Assembly: GCA_029641185.1 (NCBI GenBank)
Contig: JAPWGK010000013.1
Location: 310,001 to 374,000, forward strand
DNA length: 64,000 nucleotides
Direction of reading: 5' to 3'
Source: Pseudofabraea citricarpa
Taxonomy: Eukaryota; Ascomycota; Leotiomycetes; Helotiales; Dermateaceae
Shown here: piece after piece, positions 21,973-33,726 of the stretch
Position numbering within the stretch: the first letter of the stretch is position 1
Layout of the letters: every line of letters starts with the position of its first letter
The notes under the pieces: generated by a model
The model's input: only the letters and a program-made list of their open reading frames with translations
Databases searched by the model: none
Told to the model about the DNA's origin: nothing
Translations under genes and position numbers: made by a program

Positions 21973-24213
21973 CAACTTTGTTATGAGAAGACCAAAAATG
22001 GGGTTTGGACTTTGAAGGAGCTCAAGCTTTTTGCACAGCTTCATCACGAGGGAGATATTATTAAAAGAGACTTTTGGCAGGAGCTTGATACTTTCGCCGT
22101 GGGACTGGCCACGCATAGGGTTTGAGTCGTGTCCAGCGCGGCGGGATTTCTTTTTTACCTCAGACACCAAACAAGCTGGCTAGACTTTTGGCTGGGTTTT
22201 CTGCCCTCTACTCCGTACTGTAGGGTCCTGGGACCGATGATACGGAAACTACCGTTACAGAATGGCCACCCAAAAAAAAAAAAAAAAAGATTTCAGACAT
22301 ACACTTTTGCAGATTGCCATGTTCATTCACCGCTCGTTTCTCGCTCGTCCGAACTGGCCCTGTGCGGCATTTACGCTTGGGCGCGGATGCGTAGCCCTTT
22401 TCTCGAACTTGGATTCGTTTTCTTCCCGTTCGGACCTTGGGCTGGTGCTCGTCGTCGTGGTCGGTCGTGGTCGTGGACGCCGTACGGTACGTGTCCGCCG
22501 TCCGGCAGCTGGTCCAAAACAATGTTGCTACTGGCCTACTCAGCGTTTCATGTTTCGCAGAGGCCGATCTACGGTTTCTGAAGCAGACCATGTTACATTA
22601 TGGACGAGACTTGCGAGTAATGAGCGGGTGAGGGACGGAGGCGTGGGAGGGACGCGTGATGAACGGTCTGATGTTGGCCAGCAGTTCGCATGGCGAGAGG
22701 GGGAGTTGTCGTGGTAAGCCTTTCGCCACGCCGCTTGGCGCCAGGTGAGAGCGAGGTCAAGCTTTTTCGACATGTCCTGTTGATCGGATACCCACGTCTG
22801 GAAGAAAGCTGAGGGGGGAGGGATGGGGGGAGAAGTGAGGGGAGAAGATCAAAAGCTCGAAGGGTGCAGACCGATGCAGGTTGCATGATGCAATGCAGTT
22901 GCTTCTGCTTCTTCTTCTCGCATGATGGCGGTGCTTATATTGGTTACACCAGCTTGTGTGCAGCGGGTATTCCTCACGCTTCATTCCCACAGGCTTCCGC
23001 GCCGGCGGAAATTGTTGGATTCTTGTTGCTGACCGACCAGCCCAGCTCAGCTCTCGTGCGTCGTCGTCGCTTATTCTTCGGGGGCAACAAGAATAGACAG
23101 AGGTTTATTGTTCCTTCGGGCGACATGACATTGGTCTCATTGGCGTGGTCACTGTTGCAAATTGCAATAAAGAGGATGAATATGATAATAACGCTGGTGG
23201 TGCTGTTCTGTAGCCAAACGACTCGGTCAAATAGTAATAGCGACAATGCTTTGGGTTGTTGGAGTCCGGGTCATGCTCCATGCAGAGCCACGACTCTAGA
23301 CCTGCCTAAAGCATCGACGGCGTGCACCTGAGAGGAAAGGTTTGAAGATTGCCTCGGCCCAAAAGAGGAGGATTTCTTGCAGGCGGCGGGGTGAGAATCT
23401 TGGGAGGTCCAGTACCGTACAGTGGCAGGGCTCGCCAACATGGTGTTGCATCTATCTGCATCTGCATCTGCATTTGCATTTACATCTGCATATATACGGT
23501 ACCTACCCTTACCAAGACAGACGGAAGTGCAGGATGCTGCAGCACAGCTGACTCGGACTCGACTATTATTACTACTACTGTCGAGATGTGAAGCATCCAG
23601 TACTGTACTCAATACAACACTCGTACTGTACGGACGCTCTGACTTTGGATGCCAAACACCAGATATTATTTCCGGCCACGCGTTGATCGATGATCCTCGC
23701 CAGAATGCAGATAGACTGACTCCAGACTCCAGCAAAAAGCTCTACCGCCGAACACTGTCGGGGCCATTGAATCGCCCCTGGACACCCCTACAAGTCCCCT
23801 AAGGCCCCCTACGACGACCCCTCTGCTCCAGGCCACAGGCTCCTACAGGCTGGCTACAGCTTCCTCCGACACACACCACTACACCACCACTACCGCATAT
23901 ATCCTGCACGCCCAAATATTATTAGATTGACCTGGTTCTTCTGTCGGCTCCCCCCCCCATCATCCGTCCCCCTCCGTCTTTCCCCCCCCTTCGCCTTCCC
24001 ATCGTTCCGGCTCATGCTTGCTTGCTTGCTTGCTTGCCTGCTGCTCGTCTGCTTGCTTGCCTGCTTGCCCGCCTACCGTATCTGCCCGCCTATTGTTTCT
24101 TTGCACCTCTGTCTGGACTCTGGAACACCCTCGTCGGCATCTTTACCTGCCCTGCGAATGAATGCTCCTGCGTGAGACGCCTCTGGACGGTGTCCTGTCC
24201 TGGCTGTTCTCCT

Positions 24214-24249
24214 GTTCGTTCGTTCGTTCGTTCGCTCGCTCGCTCGCTC
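24214..24249. repeat. Tetranucleotide GTTC/GCTC microsatellite
   Basis: An uninterrupted run of GTTC units passing into GCTC units, read directly from the sequence, in the region upstream of palF. A second tetramer run and a dinucleotide run flank it within 200 bp. Confidence 0.85.
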
Positions 24250-24313
24250 TTGCATTCGTCCGCCCACGCGCCCCAAGGTTTTGTTGCGAAAGTCCCCGAC
24301 ACCGCTCTGGAGG

Positions 24314-24338
24314 GTGTGTGTGTGTGTGTGTGTGTGTG
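24314..24338. repeat. (GT)n microsatellite
   Basis: About twelve GT units in the probable palF leader or promoter, followed directly by a TACTCCGTA motif. Confidence 0.9.
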
Positions 24339-24449
24339 CCTACTCCGTACGTGCCTACCCGTCCGTCATCATATTTCAGTTACTTGGCATTCACGATCCA
24401 ACTCTTGGCAGAGATATACACAACCAGACCAGAATCTTGAAGTCTTAGC

Positions 24450-26973
24450 ATGCCCGCGAATGTCTCTCAAACGGCCTCGTCGTCGCCCGTTGCAAAGCCT
24501 GGGCGATCGCTGTTCTCGAGACTGACCAACCCTCTGAAATCTCGCACGAGAAACCTCAACGACTTTCACATCCGGCCCCTCGAACCGCATCGCCAGTATC
24601 GCCCGGGAGACTTGGTCAAAGGCGCCGTCGTCCTCACCGTCATCAAACCGATACGCATCACCCACCTGACCGTCGCTCTCCACGGCTTTGTGCGCGTCTA
24701 CAAGCACCCCAATGGTGTCAATGAGCCCATCCCGCCCGAGGCCAGCCTCTCAGAAACACGAAACAGCACCAAGTCGCAATACTTTGGAAATGGCTACGCT
24801 TCACTGTTCCAAGATGAAGTCACCTTGTGCGGCGAAGGCAGGTTGGAGGCTGGGGTCTACGAGTTCAACTTCGAGCTAGAATTCCCCAGCAAAGGCATCC
24901 CGACCAGCATCGATGTACGGTTGACCCCACCACTTATTCCCGGTGACTGCTAACGCGCCCTTCCAGTTCGAGAGAGGGACGATATCATATATGATCACAT
25001 CGACCATCACTCGACCAACATCGATAGCGGCCACGACGAGTTGTGACCGCAAGATCGCTCTTGTTGAGAATGTTGACATAGGCTTACTCGGGCCACCACG
25101 ACCACGAACAATTTCTCTAGAACCGATTGCGAGGCGTCCCAGGCGGAGGAAGACCGCCAAAAATCCAGACGGGACTCCACAAGAGACTACGACGGAGACG
25201 GGATCTGGGAGTGATGCGACAAGGGCGACAGCATCGCCACGGCCAGATGATTCTGCGAGCCAGGCGGGCTCGCTTGAGAATACAAGCCCACGAAGTCCAA
25301 TAGCCAGCGATGACCATAGTGAGGTCAGTGGAGCCAGTGATCATAGCAATGTAAGCAGCAGCACGGGTATGAGCTTCAGGCTGGGTCCTGTACCGGCATC
25401 CGCGAGATCCATCCGAGATAGTCAAGGGACTGGGAGCAAGGTCTCCATGGACGATAAGACGATCACTGCAACGATAGAGCTACTGAAATCCGGATGTCTT
25501 CCAGGCGAGACGTTCCCCTTGAAAGTCACTGTCAAACATACAAAAGCCATCAAGAGCATGCACGGGGTCATCATAACACTCTATCGGCAAGGCAGAATAG
25601 ATTCAGCCCCACCACTTTCATTATTTGTCGATATCAAAGGCAAGGCCGCTGAGAGGTTAAAACATGAAGAATACTATCCAAAATCAAAGACCGGTCTCGG
25701 GGGTCTATCTCTTACTTCAGCAGGTTCCAGCAGTGTCTTCCGAAAAGATCTCTCTCAGACATTCGCACCAATCATTGTTGATCCATCATCACTCACTGCA
25801 GTCGTCAACGCATCTGTACGCGTACCTGAAGATGTATTTCCCACGATTCTGGGAGTTCCCGGCGAGATGATAAGCTTCAAGTATCAGGTTGAGGTTGTGG
25901 TTGACCTTGGAGGCAAGCTAGCTGGACAGCACCGGCACCTACCACGAGTTGGGACTGTCACGTTACCATCAACATACGGAGCTTCAGTCGCTCCTCGCGA
26001 GGGAGAGACAGTCAATCAAAATCTGCTTGCCGCCTGGGGAGGTAGCATTGTTGATACGGACCACATTCGACGAGAGAAGAGCGTCGTTGCGTGTTTATTC
26101 GAGGTTACAGTCGGGACTGTTGATACAGCTCGAAGACGTGGACGAGGAAATAGTGCGGCTACGCAACCCAGGAACGACTGGCCAACTGACGCACCATCAT
26201 CTCCAGATGCTTCCCACGTGCCCAACTACACAGGGTCTTTTGCTAATGGGCAGAATCAACCCCAGAACCTTGGTGTGGAGCAACAGCCATATCCTTATTA
26301 TGACGCACCGTACGACCAGTCGTATGATGATCAATATCATGGTTATTACTCCAACGGGACATACGATTATGATAATGGTTATGACTCTTACGACCACCAG
26401 TATCCACCACCTGCACACAGTCAGATCCACGTCCCTCCTCCGGAATTTCAAGCCGAGGAAGGTCTCAGTGAGAAGGAGAGGGCACGCCGTGCAGAACAAC
26501 GGCTCCTCCCAAGCCAACCTCCATCTGAAGATATAGCAGGGCCATCATCGTCACGGACGGTCTTGGCCCCATCGGCACCTCCGGCAATAGACGAGCATGA
26601 TGAGGATCTCTACAGCGCTGACGCAGAGGGGAGTCGAGTACCAAGTCACCCTCTGGGCGTTCCCTCTAGTTCAGCCACGGGACCTTCGGCACCAGCTCTT
26701 GAGGATCTAACATCAGGAGCAGGGTCAGGGTCATACCCACACGAGGATAAACAAGAACTCGAACGACAACGGCTCCTAGCCGAAGCGAGTGCGCCATCAG
26801 AATTTCCTGAGGATGACGGTGGCGAAGGCAGCAGTGCACCGCCACCGCACCACGTACCATCGGCACCGATTCTTACGGAAGAAGACGAATACGGTGGACA
26901 CTACTCTCATCATGCGTCACTAGCTGGTGGCTCATCTCAGCCGCATGAAAGTCTACCGAGGTATGAACGTTAA
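24450..26973 (+). CDS. palF: Arrestin-like pH-response regulator PalF/RIM8
   Basis: Two exons (24450-24914, 24967-26973) give 823 residues. It is an arrestin adaptor that binds the plasma-membrane sensor PalH and, once ubiquitinated, recruits ESCRT for alkaline-pH processing of PacC. The arrestin N domain begins NDFHIRPLEPHRQYRPGD and contains KGAVVLTVIKPIRITHL. After the intron, FERGTISYMITSTITRP and SCDRKIALVENVDIG follow the PalF pattern rather than that of other arrestin adaptors. The arrestin C domain spans about 230-390 (LLKSGCLPGETFPLKVTV, then VRVPEDVFP and KYQVEVVVDLGG). The C-terminal half is Ser/Pro/Tyr-rich and acidic, probably disordered, and ends near SLPRYER. Splicing replaces the in-frame stop at 24953. 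Confidence 0.93.
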
Positions 26974-28747
26974 GAGAGGGGATCAGAGTAGGCAGGGGGG
27001 GTAGATTGATTAAGTGATTCTCTTCGTGTATGTATAGGCGTGTTGTGTTTTTATGAGTATACCACGTATAGCAAGCATGACACGATAAACCATACCTCAA
27101 TTAGCGTTTTACATAGCTATATTCTTAGCTAGCTACATATATAATATTCGATAGATATATCTTTAGTGTCGAGTTGTGCTTTCTCCTGGTGAGAGGTTTG
27201 TGTTTATTCTATTTTCCTTTCCCATCTTCTTTTTTCTTTTTCTTCTTTTTCTGGGAGATTGTTTCTCTGTAATCTTTGGACGGAGACAGAAAGACAGAGA
27301 GAGAGAGAGAGAGAGACTCACAAGGAAAACGGAAAAGACAAGGTGAATTACCTCTCGACCGACCCGCTTACCTCCCTAAATATAATCCCCACTCACTTAT
27401 TTCACACCTTATACTCACCTCTCACTTATATCTTATTCTCTCTGATCTTATACTCCTCCTTGTTTCTATCCATCCATCTATCTTCTTCTCAAACATCCAC
27501 TTAATCTCTCAACCCAGCTAGGTACCTATAGTTAGCTATTCGACTAATTAATCAGTCAATCAGTCGGTTTGCTAACAAACTCTTCTCTTAACTCTTCCTC
27601 TCTTCCTCTCTTCCTCTCCTCTCTAGTTCTGTGCTTTATGCTTTCTGGGGTAGAAAGGACGAAAGAGGGATGGGACAGTATAAATGGATAGGTAGGCAAG
27701 TGAGAAAGGTGAGCGAGTGATTGTAGGTATAAGTACTCTTATATGTATTTGAGTGAGACGATAACACGCTAGAGGAGATAGGTGGAAGAAGAAGAAGAAG
27801 AAGAAGAAGAAGAAGAAGAAGAAGAAGAAGAAGAAGAAGAAGAAGAAGAAAGAGAGAAAGAAAGTATCTACGTAGAGTGGTTTAAGGATAGTGATATCAT
27901 AACATCTCACCTTCATATAGCTTAGCCTAGTCTAGTCTAGCTTAGACTAGCCTATTCGAAATCCAACAACAAATAACGCAGAATACTTACTTCTTTATCG
28001 CTTCCCTTCTCGACTACTTCCTCGCTTACCTGACCTGACTTACCCCTCCTTCACTCTCCTTTACTTCACTTACCCCCGAGAGAATCGACATCTGTAGGTC
28101 GGTATAGCACGGTATAGCACAGCACGGCATAGTATAGTATAGGTCGATATCAATATAATAACTCTTTCTCTGTTCTTTTCTTGCTATTTGATTTCTCCGG
28201 TATACTATGTACGTATATCTGCTCTCGCAAGCCCAAAACCGGCGAATCTCTCCCTATATACAAACAATACAGCTAAGCTGGATCAAGTCAAGTGAACTTG
28301 AATTGAGTCTTGAGATTTGAGTTTCAAGTAAGTAAGCACCGGCCAGCGATGCATCAAGAAAGGACATAAGGAAAGCAAAGAGAGAAACAAAGAGAAGAAG
28401 AGAGAAAAAGATACAAGAGAAGAAAAGTATATATGCATTTTCAGGATGATCTGATAATATGTGAGCGAGATATGATGGATGAGGTTTGATGAGGGAAAAA
28501 ACGCCAGGGATAAGAAATAGAAAAATAAATCCTCCGCCAGAGAAATCAATACGCCGGTTTGTGATGATGATAATAAGAATGATCAGCAAATGCTCCTTCC
28601 CTTCCCTTCCCTTTCCTTTCCGTGCCCGTTCCGCAATACACCGGGTTGACCTGACCCGACCCACCCATGACTGACTGACTGACAGACAATATGCCGCTGT
28701 ACAAAAAAAAGACAAAAAAAAAAAGACACATCTCTCTCCTACCCTCT
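26974..28747. other. Microsatellite-rich spacer between convergent palF and fucosyltransferase-like genes
   Basis: A 1.8-kb region with two 3' UTRs and no supported gene. It contains a GA run at about 27295-27316, the 22-unit GAA tract at 27785-27850 and polypyrimidine stretches near 27590-27625. Long minus-strand frames here are poly-Phe translations of the GAA tract. Confidence 0.6.
27785..27850. repeat. (GAA)22 trinucleotide microsatellite
   Basis: A perfect 66-bp run of 22 GAA units. Homopurine GAA/TTC tracts of this length can form triplex DNA and stall polymerases. It lies between convergent genes, well outside any coding exon, so length change should be tolerated. Confidence 0.95.
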
Positions 28748-30667
28748 CTATCGTCCCCACTCAACCCCTCGCCAGTGAAACTCCCCATCGACATTGACAT
28801 GCTTCTTCTGCACGATGGCCTTCTCCCAGCCCATCATGACAGCCAGCAGCCGACAGCCCATCGAGCTGATGGTGCAGATGGTGATATCGCTAGCCCTGCC
28901 AAGAACGGCGAGGTCCATGAGGTAGGCCCTGCCGACGAACTCTCTCAGGCGGAGTGCCTCGGAAGAAGGGGGGAGCTTGGTATCGGGTGCCTCGACGGCC
29001 GTCGCCGGCATGTTGGTCGGCTTTCCCAGGCTCCAGAACATGGGCGCGAAGAAACCGCCTTCCCAGCCGACCGTCTCGTCTTCGAACTTCCGCATCCCGA
29101 CGCTCTTGGCTGCCGGCTTCTCTTTGGTCGGGTCCACGAGCGCTTTCTTCGATGCTAGCTTGATCTGCTCCTGTGCTCGATAGGCGTGTGAGAACTCTTC
29201 CGAGTCGTAAACGTCTGGGTCGTCGGATGCTACTACGAGGATGCTCTTCATCTCGGCCATTAGATCTTCTCCTCCGTCAGCTCCTGAAGAGTTGAACGTG
29301 TCGTAGATGAAATTGCGAGCCATGTCGCTATATCGTTCTAGTGGAACGTAGCTGTCCTTGTACTGGAATTCGTATGGTCTCCTATCGCCATGTCGGACGT
29401 GAATTCCAATGAGTAAACCACTTCCTGTATCCGGAGCTGGCATCATGGTTTTGGATTGCAGATCCAGAACACGAGCATCGACATATTGCGAGTCGGTACC
29501 TGCGAGATAAAAGAGTGCTTCATAACCGTCACGGGCCATCTGGAACATTGGTTTTTGACGCATGACTTCCATCTTCTTTGGGTTTTCAAACTCTTCGTTG
29601 AAAGCACCACCAAACGTATGTGTTACTGTGGCAGCAGAGACAACAAGATGGCGAGCGTGATGTGGGCATGGCAGCATCTCATGTCTTGGAGGTGGCCGGC
29701 AACCTGGTGCAGGTGGTGGCGCAAAATAGTTAGTATATGAGCCGTATGCCCTAGAACTTCATCAGCTTGGCCTCTCACCAGTCACGAGGAAATCTCACCA
29801 TCTCGAGTCGTCTATAAAAAACGATCGCTCCTCCTTTCGAGCTAAGCCGAACGCCATCCACAACATCATCAACGTCTTTCCCAAACCAGCATCGTGACTC
29901 TCCATAACGAAGGTTAGACTCTTCTTACACATCTCCGTCTCGATCAAACTGTCCTTCTGCTCCCCGATGATGTTTCCATCAAATCCATTCACGATATTCG
30001 TCTTTCCATTCGCCTTCGGTCCAGGTAGCAGTCCATGCTCTTCTGCCTCGTGGACATCCATAAAGTTCGGATCAACATAATAGTATCCGTAGTGTCCATG
30101 GTTGACTGGTTTATGGCTGTGTAATTCCTTGACGTGATTGGCGACCTCCATATTCTGGGAGCATATATTGGCATACTCTTTCGGCTGGAGAGGAAACTGC
30201 TGATCTGGCGGTATTGACACGGTCCATTTTGCGCGTCCACGCTTGTCCGTCACAACTACTGGAGTTGGGAAGTCGGGTAACTCTGATTCCCCAACCATCT
30301 CATACTGTTCACCGGAGAGCAGAGACCATCCTACTGCGGGCACTGACCGGTCAGTCTTGATGGCAATGAAGCCGAAGTACAATATCACTAGAACACCGGA
30401 TAGCCATAATACGACACGAAGGCATCTCCGAGGTGTGTGAGTAGGTGTGAGCTTGCCGTGTCGCGGAACCAGAGCGGGGAGGCTCGGTGATGGTGGGGGA
30501 GAGACTATCAGGTGGTTGAAACTGAATCGAGAAGAGGTTGATGAAAGTGGTCCTTTCTCAGCGGCGTTATACGAACCTGCCCGCCTGAGACTAATCCTCG
30601 GTGATCTAGCGGAGAGAATCATGTTGGCGTGGGTCGAGGTACCCGTGAGATCCAGATGAGGCGGCAT
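28748..30667 (-). CDS. Type II membrane glycosyltransferase, fucosyltransferase-like
   Basis: Exons 30667-29799 and 29750-28748 join in frame to 623 residues. A short basic cytosolic N-terminus is followed by a signal-anchor at 84-103 (RVVLWLSGVLVILYFGFIAI), the usual Golgi type II topology. The catalytic part includes GLGKTLMMLWMAFGLA, FFIDDSRWAYGSYTNYF (across the intron) and GLLIGIHVRHGDRRP, with HVRHGD at 407-412. That last motif resembles the GDP-fucose-binding H-x-R-x-G/T-D loop of alpha-1,6- and O-fucosyltransferases. It would transfer a sugar, perhaps fucose, to glycans or proteins; donor and acceptor are inferred only from that motif. The long PPxSP linker before the anchor is low complexity. 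Confidence 0.8.
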
Positions 30668-32573
30668 GTCGAAGGAGCACGGAAAGTTCTGGGTATAAGA
30701 TGGAGTGCGCCGGTTTGGATATGGGATGTGCCTGCACTAGTAGTATGGAGCTTCAGAGGACATCAGACGTCAAGCCAATGCGTCGAGAACCAATGGAGAC
30801 GGTGGAAGCAGAGATGCAAGTGAAAGAAAGGTGAGGAGAGCGGTTGAGGAGTGAGAAGAAGACGTTAGGTTTGCGTGCGTATCATCCAGATATCTAAGCC
30901 GCAGACAGATTGGGGGAGTCGTAAGATACCCTTGGCAGAAAAAGGTGGGGTTGTCTCTGGGATTGTGGAGGTTGGATGGATGATGGAGGACGACAGGAGG
31001 AGTTTAATGTCGATCTGGTATTCTCCCAAGGCGCAGTGACGTCTTTGGGCGAGGGATGCGCGATCGTCGTACTGCAAAGAGGCGAAGAGGGTACCAGAGG
31101 GACAAGGAGTGAAATTTGGAGATGCGACGATCTACGCGCAGAAAAGTGAAGCAGGAGGAAGAGATGGTTGATGAGTGATGAGGCTAAAAGGTATCTCGCA
31201 GGCAAGACCCGACGGGAGAAGAGGTCAAACGTCAAACGGAGGCCCCAATATCAAATTGGCGGCTCAGTCCCCGTCTGCCGAATTGGGATGGAAATAAGGA
31301 AATGAAAAATGAGCAGGGAGACAAGATAGATGAAGATGCAGCTGAGATGGATGTGGAACAGAAGATGATACTGGAGTGTAGAGTACCGAGGAACCCACTT
31401 AGTGACCAGTGACCAGTGACCTGGCTGACGCACTGCATTTGCGGGGACTTGGACAATTAATTGGCTATTGGCTCTTGGGGAGCGGACCTGGTCAATACAA
31501 TAGCTGTACAGTAGTTACTAGTTAGTTAGAAAGACCCTTCTTTTAGCACAACACGTACAGCACTAGTACTTCAGCTGGCCACGTAGATGGAAACTGTCAA
31601 CATCTAGAGGCCCATCTCAGCTATCTCAGGATCTTACACGGTGAGGTGAAGCTGAGAGAGAGGATCCTGTGCATCCTGAAGCCGAGCAGAAGATGTGAAA
31701 GATGAAATGTGGTTGGATGCCCAATCCCCGGCGTCAATCATCAGAGTGAAACGTACCCAAGTGCCTTAGCGGGCCGGCTGACAAACGGTAGCGAATCAAG
31801 GCGAGACGACGCCAGCCCGGAGCAGGGTCGCCTGCATGTTTCAGGACCAGACGATCCTCTTCCGGACTTGCCTGTTTGATGGCCGGGTGCATGTACAGTA
31901 CAAGAAAACTGGACATGCATGTGCATTGTGCATCTCTGTGTCTTATTATCACCTCATTCCTTCTCGTTGCAATTGTCGGTGTTGAAGTTCAAGAGGCAAG
32001 AGGCAAGAGGTAAGAGGCAAGAAGCATGATCAAAGAGGTCGGGTCTCGCTCGCTAAGGACAAACGACAACTACAACTACTCCGTACAACTGCAACATCAA
32101 CTCTCAAACGAGTACAGACAAACAACCGAAGATCAACTCGAGCAAACCAGGTCTTACTTATCACTCACTTACTCACTCACTCAATCAATTAATCGGACCA
32201 CAACCATAACCATACCATACCATACCATACCCCACCACACTATAGCAACCATACAGTACATACGATAACTCGACTCCACCAACACCTATCAACCATTCTA
32301 TTTCGTTTCAACAAGCCAGTAACCAACTAACCAACCAACATCACGCAAACAAACCCAAACCCAACACTCTCCCTTTTCGTCATCATCATCATCATCGTCC
32401 CAAGACCAAAACCAAAACCAAAAGAAAGAACAGACCTTCTCTACCCCTCACCCCATTCATCTACCTTCTCACAGTACTATATCTCCGACAGCAATAACAT
32501 GCCTCATCCTCATCCCATCTCTTCCCATCTCATCCCTTCTCATCATCTCATCTCATCTAGCTCTCGATACTTG

Positions 32574-32620
32574 TACCAGTACCAGTACCAGTACCAGTAC
32601 CAGTACCGATACCAGTACCG
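32574..32620. repeat. (TACCAG)n hexamer array
   Basis: About seven copies of TACCAG, with one variant unit (TACCGA), read directly. It lies 54 bp upstream of another hexamer array and close to the GACGCTC array. Confidence 0.85.
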
Positions 32621-32691
32621 AGGTCGAAGGTCCTACCAGTTTATTTTACGAAACGAAACCCCACATCCACATCCACATCCACATCCAGGTT

Positions 32692-32747
32692 GACGCTCGA
32701 CGCTCGACGCTCGACGCTCGACGCTCGACGCTCGACGCTCTCAGATG
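32692..32747. repeat. (GACGCTC)8 heptamer array
   Basis: Eight perfect head-to-tail copies of the 7-bp unit GACGCTC. A 7-bp period rules out translation as a selected protein repeat. It follows directly on a (CACATC)n array that ends at 32688. Confidence 0.93.
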
Positions 32748-33726
32748 TCGGATGTCGGATTTCTTACCGGTAGTATTATCATGCCTTTGCTGTACAGTCC
32801 GGTACTTTGAGCTCTGACCCTACTATACTGTACTGCCTTGTTTGTTCGTTTGTTCGTTTGCATGACCTGACCGACCGACTCTGGACCAACCACAACCACA
32901 ACCACCACCAGAACTATCTCCTGCATGGCATAAACACTAGAACGGGTGCGAGCACCAGCACGAGCATGAGCATGAGCATGAGGACCAACCAACCCAACTT
33001 GCCACCGGCATGGCCATAGCCGTAGGTACTGTAGCTGCACCATGGGAGCCAGCCATGCAATCCACATACAATCACATTCGAACAAAAGTACCGTCAGTTA
33101 ATATGCACCATCCGTATACACAACCACCACTCACTCACTCGATCTCAAATCCCACAAAAACAATTCAAGCGAGGTAGGATAAAAGGTTTCTTCATTAGGG
33201 GGGGAAAGGTGCCCTCATTATCGACATCTCGTTCCATCCTTCTTCATCTTGATCTTCATCAGCTTGCTTCTTAACGGACAGCCACTGCGTCTCGTCTCGT
33301 CTTGTCTTGTCTTGCCTTGCCCCATCCCGTCCTTTTTTGATACACACAATGGTATCATGCCATACCATGCCATGCCAATGCCATCCATCCATGACCACAT
33401 TGCAATCGCAGCAGGAAAAACTATATCGCCTGCTGATCATTAACGCCTAAAAAATATAAAACCCCAAAGGTCCAAGTCTCTCGATCTCTCCGTGTGTTGT
33501 TGTACATTACATAGGCAGTGGTGCCTGACCCCTGTAAATGAAGTCCGTCCTTCCTGAATGCCATATGGAAAAAAAAAGTCGCGAAAGCAAAAAACAAAAA
33601 AAGAAAACGAGAACCAAACAAAGACTTGGGTATAAGAAAAATGAATCGCGGGTCCGATGCCGAAATGCAAACGCCGTCCGTTCTCAATCTGAATGTATTA
33701 AGGGCAAAGAAAGTAATCTGGTCAGC

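Larger units (their letters stand above)
21973..24449. other. Long repeat-rich spacer upstream of palF
   Basis: A 2.5-kb region without a supported gene. It holds an A-run at about 22272-22288, a (CATCTG)-like array at 23449-23493, C-runs near 23950 and 23987, (TTGC)n near 24015-24036, a (GTTC)/(GCTC) run at about 24214-24249 and (GT)n at about 24314-24338. TACTCCGTA occurs at 22209-22217 and 24341-24349. Open frames here are translations of these repeats. The part near 24450 is presumably promoter and leader of palF. Confidence 0.6.
30668..33726. other. Three-kilobase spacer with several hexamer and heptamer repeats
   Basis: Holds the fucosyltransferase-like gene promoter (right of 30667) and the kinesin 3' UTR (left of 33727). 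From about 32210 to 33000 it has a dense series of different short tandem arrays: (CATAC)n, (TACCAG)n, (CACATC)n and (GACGCTC)8, plus GAGCAT units near 32960. TACTCCGTA is at 32077-32085. No gene is supported. Confidence 0.6.

Noticed and set aside
22129..23331. Series of overlapping 60-155 codon frames in the palF upstream region
   Set aside because: They overlap on both strands, share no family features, and cross homopolymer and microsatellite runs.
24367..24449. Upstream extension of palF
   Set aside because: The frame around it lacks similarity to PalF, whose known N-terminus matches the ATG at 24450.
27623..27916. Minus-strand frame with a run of phenylalanines
   Set aside because: It is only the translation of the GAA microsatellite; no domain and no start context.
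32574..32747. Possible CRISPR array
   Set aside because: Units are 6-7 bp tandem repeats without spacers, in eukaryotic DNA.
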